Below, piece after piece: positions 62,142-64,000 of a stretch of DNA of 64,000 nucleotides (position 1 is its first letter; every line of letters begins with the position of its first letter). Where the stretch lies: assembly GCF_031760065.1 (NCBI RefSeq), contig NZ_CP134500.1, positions 5,828,001 through 5,892,000 on the forward strand. The letters are read 5' to 3'. Both the position numbers and the translations under genes were made by a program. The notes under the pieces are model-generated. The model was given only the letters and a program-made list of their open reading frames with translations, was not told where the DNA came from and searched no databases. This DNA is from Streptomyces durocortorensis (lineage in GTDB: Bacteria; Actinomycetota; Actinomycetes; Streptomycetales; Streptomycetaceae).

Positions 62142-62164
62142 TTGTCAGTGGTGCGCCGTAGGGT
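62142..62164 (+). promoter_or_regulatory. RecA-NDp promoter of dinG
   Basis: TTGTCAGTG (62142-62150), eight bases, TAGGGT (62159-62164): a complete match to the damage promoter. It starts seven bases after the synthetase 2 stop. The start point near 62171 leaves about three bases before ATG 62174. Confidence 0.85.
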
Positions 62165-62173
62165 GGTCGGGCT

Positions 62174-64000
62174 ATGACGAAGCCATCCCTCCCCGAACTC
62201 CTGCACGCCGCCGTCACCGCCGTCGGCGGTACGGAAAGGCCCGGCCAGGCCACCATGGCCCAGGCCGTCGCCGAGGCCGTGGACGACCAGTCCCACCTCC
62301 TCGTCCAGGCCGGCACCGGTACGGGCAAGTCGCTCGGCTATCTGGTGCCGGCCCTGGCGCACGGGGAGCGGGTCGTGGTGGCCACGGCCACCCTCGCCCT
62401 CCAGCGGCAGCTCGTGGAGCGGGACCTTCCGCGTACGGTCGACGCGCTGCACCCGCTGCTGCGCAGGCGCCCCCAGTTCGCCATGCTCAAGGGCCGGTCG
62501 AACTACCTCTGCCTGCACCGGCTCCACGAAGGGGTCCCGCAGGACGAGGAGGAGGGGCTCTTCGACCAGTTCGAGGCGGCCGCGCCCTCCAGCAAGCTGG
62601 GGCAGGACCTGCTGCGACTGCGGGACTGGTCGGACGAGACGGAGACGGGCGACCGGGACGACCTGACCCCCGGAGTCTCGGACCGGGCCTGGGCACAGAT
62701 CTCGGTCTCCTCGCGCGAGTGCCTGGGCGCGACGAAATGCGCGTACGGAGCGGAGTGCTTCGCCGAGGCTGCCCGCGAGCGCGCCAAGCTCGCGGACGTG
62801 GTCGTCACCAACCACGCGCTGCTCGCCATCGACGCCATCGAGGGCGCACCGGTCCTGCCGTCGCACGAGGTGCTGATCGTCGACGAGGCCCATGAGCTGG
62901 TCTCCCGGGTCACCGGCGTGGCCACCGGCGAGCTCACCCCCGCCCAGGTCAACCGGGCGGTCCGCCGGGCGGCGAAGCTGGTCAACGAGAAGGCGGCCGA
63001 CGCCCTCCAGACGGCCGCCGAAGGCTTCGAGCGGGTGATGGAGCTGGCCCTCCCGGGGCGGCTTGAGGAGGTGCCCGAGGACCTCGGTTACGCACTGATG
63101 GCGCTGCGGGACGCGGCGCGTACGGTGATCTCCGCGATCGGCGCCACCCGGGACAAGTCGGTCGAGGACGAGAACGCCGTCCGCAAGCAGGCGCTGGCCT
63201 CGGTCGAGTCCATCCACGGCGTCGCCGAGCGCATCACCCAGGGATCTGAGTACGACGTCGTCTGGTACGAGCAGCACGACCGGTTCGGGGCCTCCGTGCG
63301 GGTGGCTCCGCTCTCCGTCTCCGGACTGCTGCGCGAGAAGCTCTTCGCCGAGCGCTCCGTGGTGCTCACCTCGGCCACGCTGAAGCTCGGGGGTGACTTC
63401 AACGGGGTGGGCGCGTCCCTGGGCCTGGCCCCCGAGGGCACGGCGGGCGAGGACGTACCGCAGTGGAAGGGGCTGGACGTCGGCTCCCCGTTCGACTACC
63501 CGAAGCAGGGCATCCTGTATGTGGCCCGGCATCTGAACACCCCGGGGCGCGAGGGTTCCCGTACGGACATGCTGGACGAGCTCGCCGAGCTGGTGGAGGC
63601 GGCGGGCGGCCGCACCCTCGGGCTCTTCTCCTCGATGCGGGGGGCCAAGGCGGCAGCCGAGGAGCTGCGCGGACGGCTGGACAAGCCGATCCTGCTCCAG
63701 GGCGAGGAGACGCTCGGCGAGCTGATCAAGAACTTCGCGGCCGACCCCGAGACCTGCCTCTTCGGCACCCTGTCGCTCTGGCAGGGCGTTGACGTCCCGG
63801 GGCCGAGCTGTCAGCTGGTGGTCATGGACCGGATTCCGTTCCCCCGGCCGGACGACCCGCTGATGAGCGCCCGGCAGAAGGCGGTCGAGGAGGCGGGCGG
63901 CAACGGCTTCATGGCGGTGGCGGCGACGCACGCGGCCCTGCTGATGGCCCAGGGCGCGGGCCGACTGGTCCGGGCGACGGGCGACAAGGGAGTCGTGGCC
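62174..64000 (+). CDS. dinG: DinG-family ATP-dependent helicase (3' end outside window)
   Basis: 609 codons are visible and the frame runs off the window, so the gene is truncated only by the edge. It encodes an XPD/DinG-type iron-sulfur superfamily 2 helicase. Walker A GTGTGKS is at 47-53, the [4Fe-4S] cysteines are Cys113, Cys183, Cys189 and Cys195 (ECLGATKCAYGAEC), the DEAH box is at 237-240, and motif III/SAT is LTSATLKLGG. DinG unwinds R-loops and damaged-fork structures. ATG 62174 lacks a ribosome site because the RecA-NDp promoter lies right in front. In related genomes lexA follows. Confidence 0.94.
   Translation, partial: MTKPSLPELLHAAVTAVGGTERPGQATMAQAVAEAVDDQSHLLVQAGTGTGKSLGYLVPALAHGERVVVATATLALQRQLVERDLPRTVDALHPLLRRRPQFAMLKGRSNYLCLHRLHEGVPQDEEEGLFDQFEAAAPSSKLGQDLLRLRDWSDETETGDRDDLTPGVSDRAWAQISVSSRECLGATKCAYGAECFAEAARERAKLADVVVTNHALLAIDAIEGAPVLPSHEVLIVDEAHELVSRVTGVATGELTPAQVNRAVRRAAKLVNEKAADALQTAAEGFERVMELALPGRLEEVPEDLGYALMALRDAARTVISAIGATRDKSVEDENAVRKQALASVESIHGVAERITQGSEYDVVWYEQHDRFGASVRVAPLSVSGLLREKLFAERSVVLTSATLKLGGDFNGVGASLGLAPEGTAGEDVPQWKGLDVGSPFDYPKQGILYVARHLNTPGREGSRTDMLDELAELVEAAGGRTLGLFSSMRGAKAAAEELRGRLDKPILLQGEETLGELIKNFAADPETCLFGTLSLWQGVDVPGPSCQLVVMDRIPFPRPDDPLMSARQKAVEEAGGNGFMAVAATHAALLMAQGAGRLVRATGDKGVVA

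Overview
The window is high-GC DNA with GTG/ATG starts, many ATGA stop/start overlaps and a strong third-position GC bias, all typical of a Streptomyces chromosome. The gene order ftsK - rimO - pgsA - cinA - clgR - recA - recX - miaB - miaA - dapF - hflX - dinG is the conserved actinobacterial core block. From memory it matches the S. coelicolor SCO5748-SCO5802 neighbourhood. The window starts just before an osaA-type hybrid kinase and ends inside dinG.

Layout. (1) 1-6.4 kb: osmoadaptation pair osaA (11 HAMP units plus kinase and receiver) and osaB. (2) 6.5-14 kb: ftsK, a RodZ-like protein, rimO, pgsA, cinA and the Clp regulator clgR, closed by a strong hairpin. (3) 14-15.6 kb: stress genes dpsC and a CsbD-like gene. 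(4) 15.5-22.2 kb: an SDR, nei2 and lhr on the minus strand. (5) 22.3-25.5 kb: AraC regulator, azlC-azlD, a cyclase-fold hypothetical and a DUF3046 gene. (6) 25.6-30.3 kb: PerM-like transporter, response-regulator remnant, SDR, recA-recX. (7) 30.5-34.4 kb: hypothetical, rhodanese and cysteine dioxygenase behind a Cys-rich leader peptide, FAD monooxygenase. (8) 34.6-38.2 kb: gluABCD uptake operon. (9) 38.6-41.8 kb: two-component pair and TAXI-type binding protein. (10) 41.9-52.8 kb: miaB, extradiol-dioxygenase-like gene, small antitoxin-like gene, miaA, dapF, rshA, M1 peptidase, hflX. (11) 52.9-55.5 kb: two paralogous trypsin-like lipoproteins. (12) 55.8-62.1 kb: four-gene NRPS-independent siderophore operon. 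(13) 62.1 kb to the end: dinG.

Two themes tie the region together. First, DNA damage: the RecA-NDp type promoter (TTGTCAGTG-N8-TANNNT, known from mycobacteria and assigned there to PafBC) occurs at recA and dinG as full matches. It recurs upstream of lhr and of a PerM-family membrane protein with intact -35 cores but weaker -10 boxes. Several of these promoters sit so close to the start codon that the mRNA would be leaderless. Second, the gaps between genes, and a few protein tails, hold many unrelated tandem repeats (9, 15, 16, 18 and 21 bp units). The most regular is a 14-copy array of exactly 16 bp between lhr and nei2.

Other points worth attention are a leader-peptide attenuator ahead of cysteine dioxygenase, a siderophore operon lacking N-hydroxylase, decarboxylase and transporter genes, and an RshA whose synthetase motifs have drifted. 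All functions are inferred from reading sequence; no database search was run.
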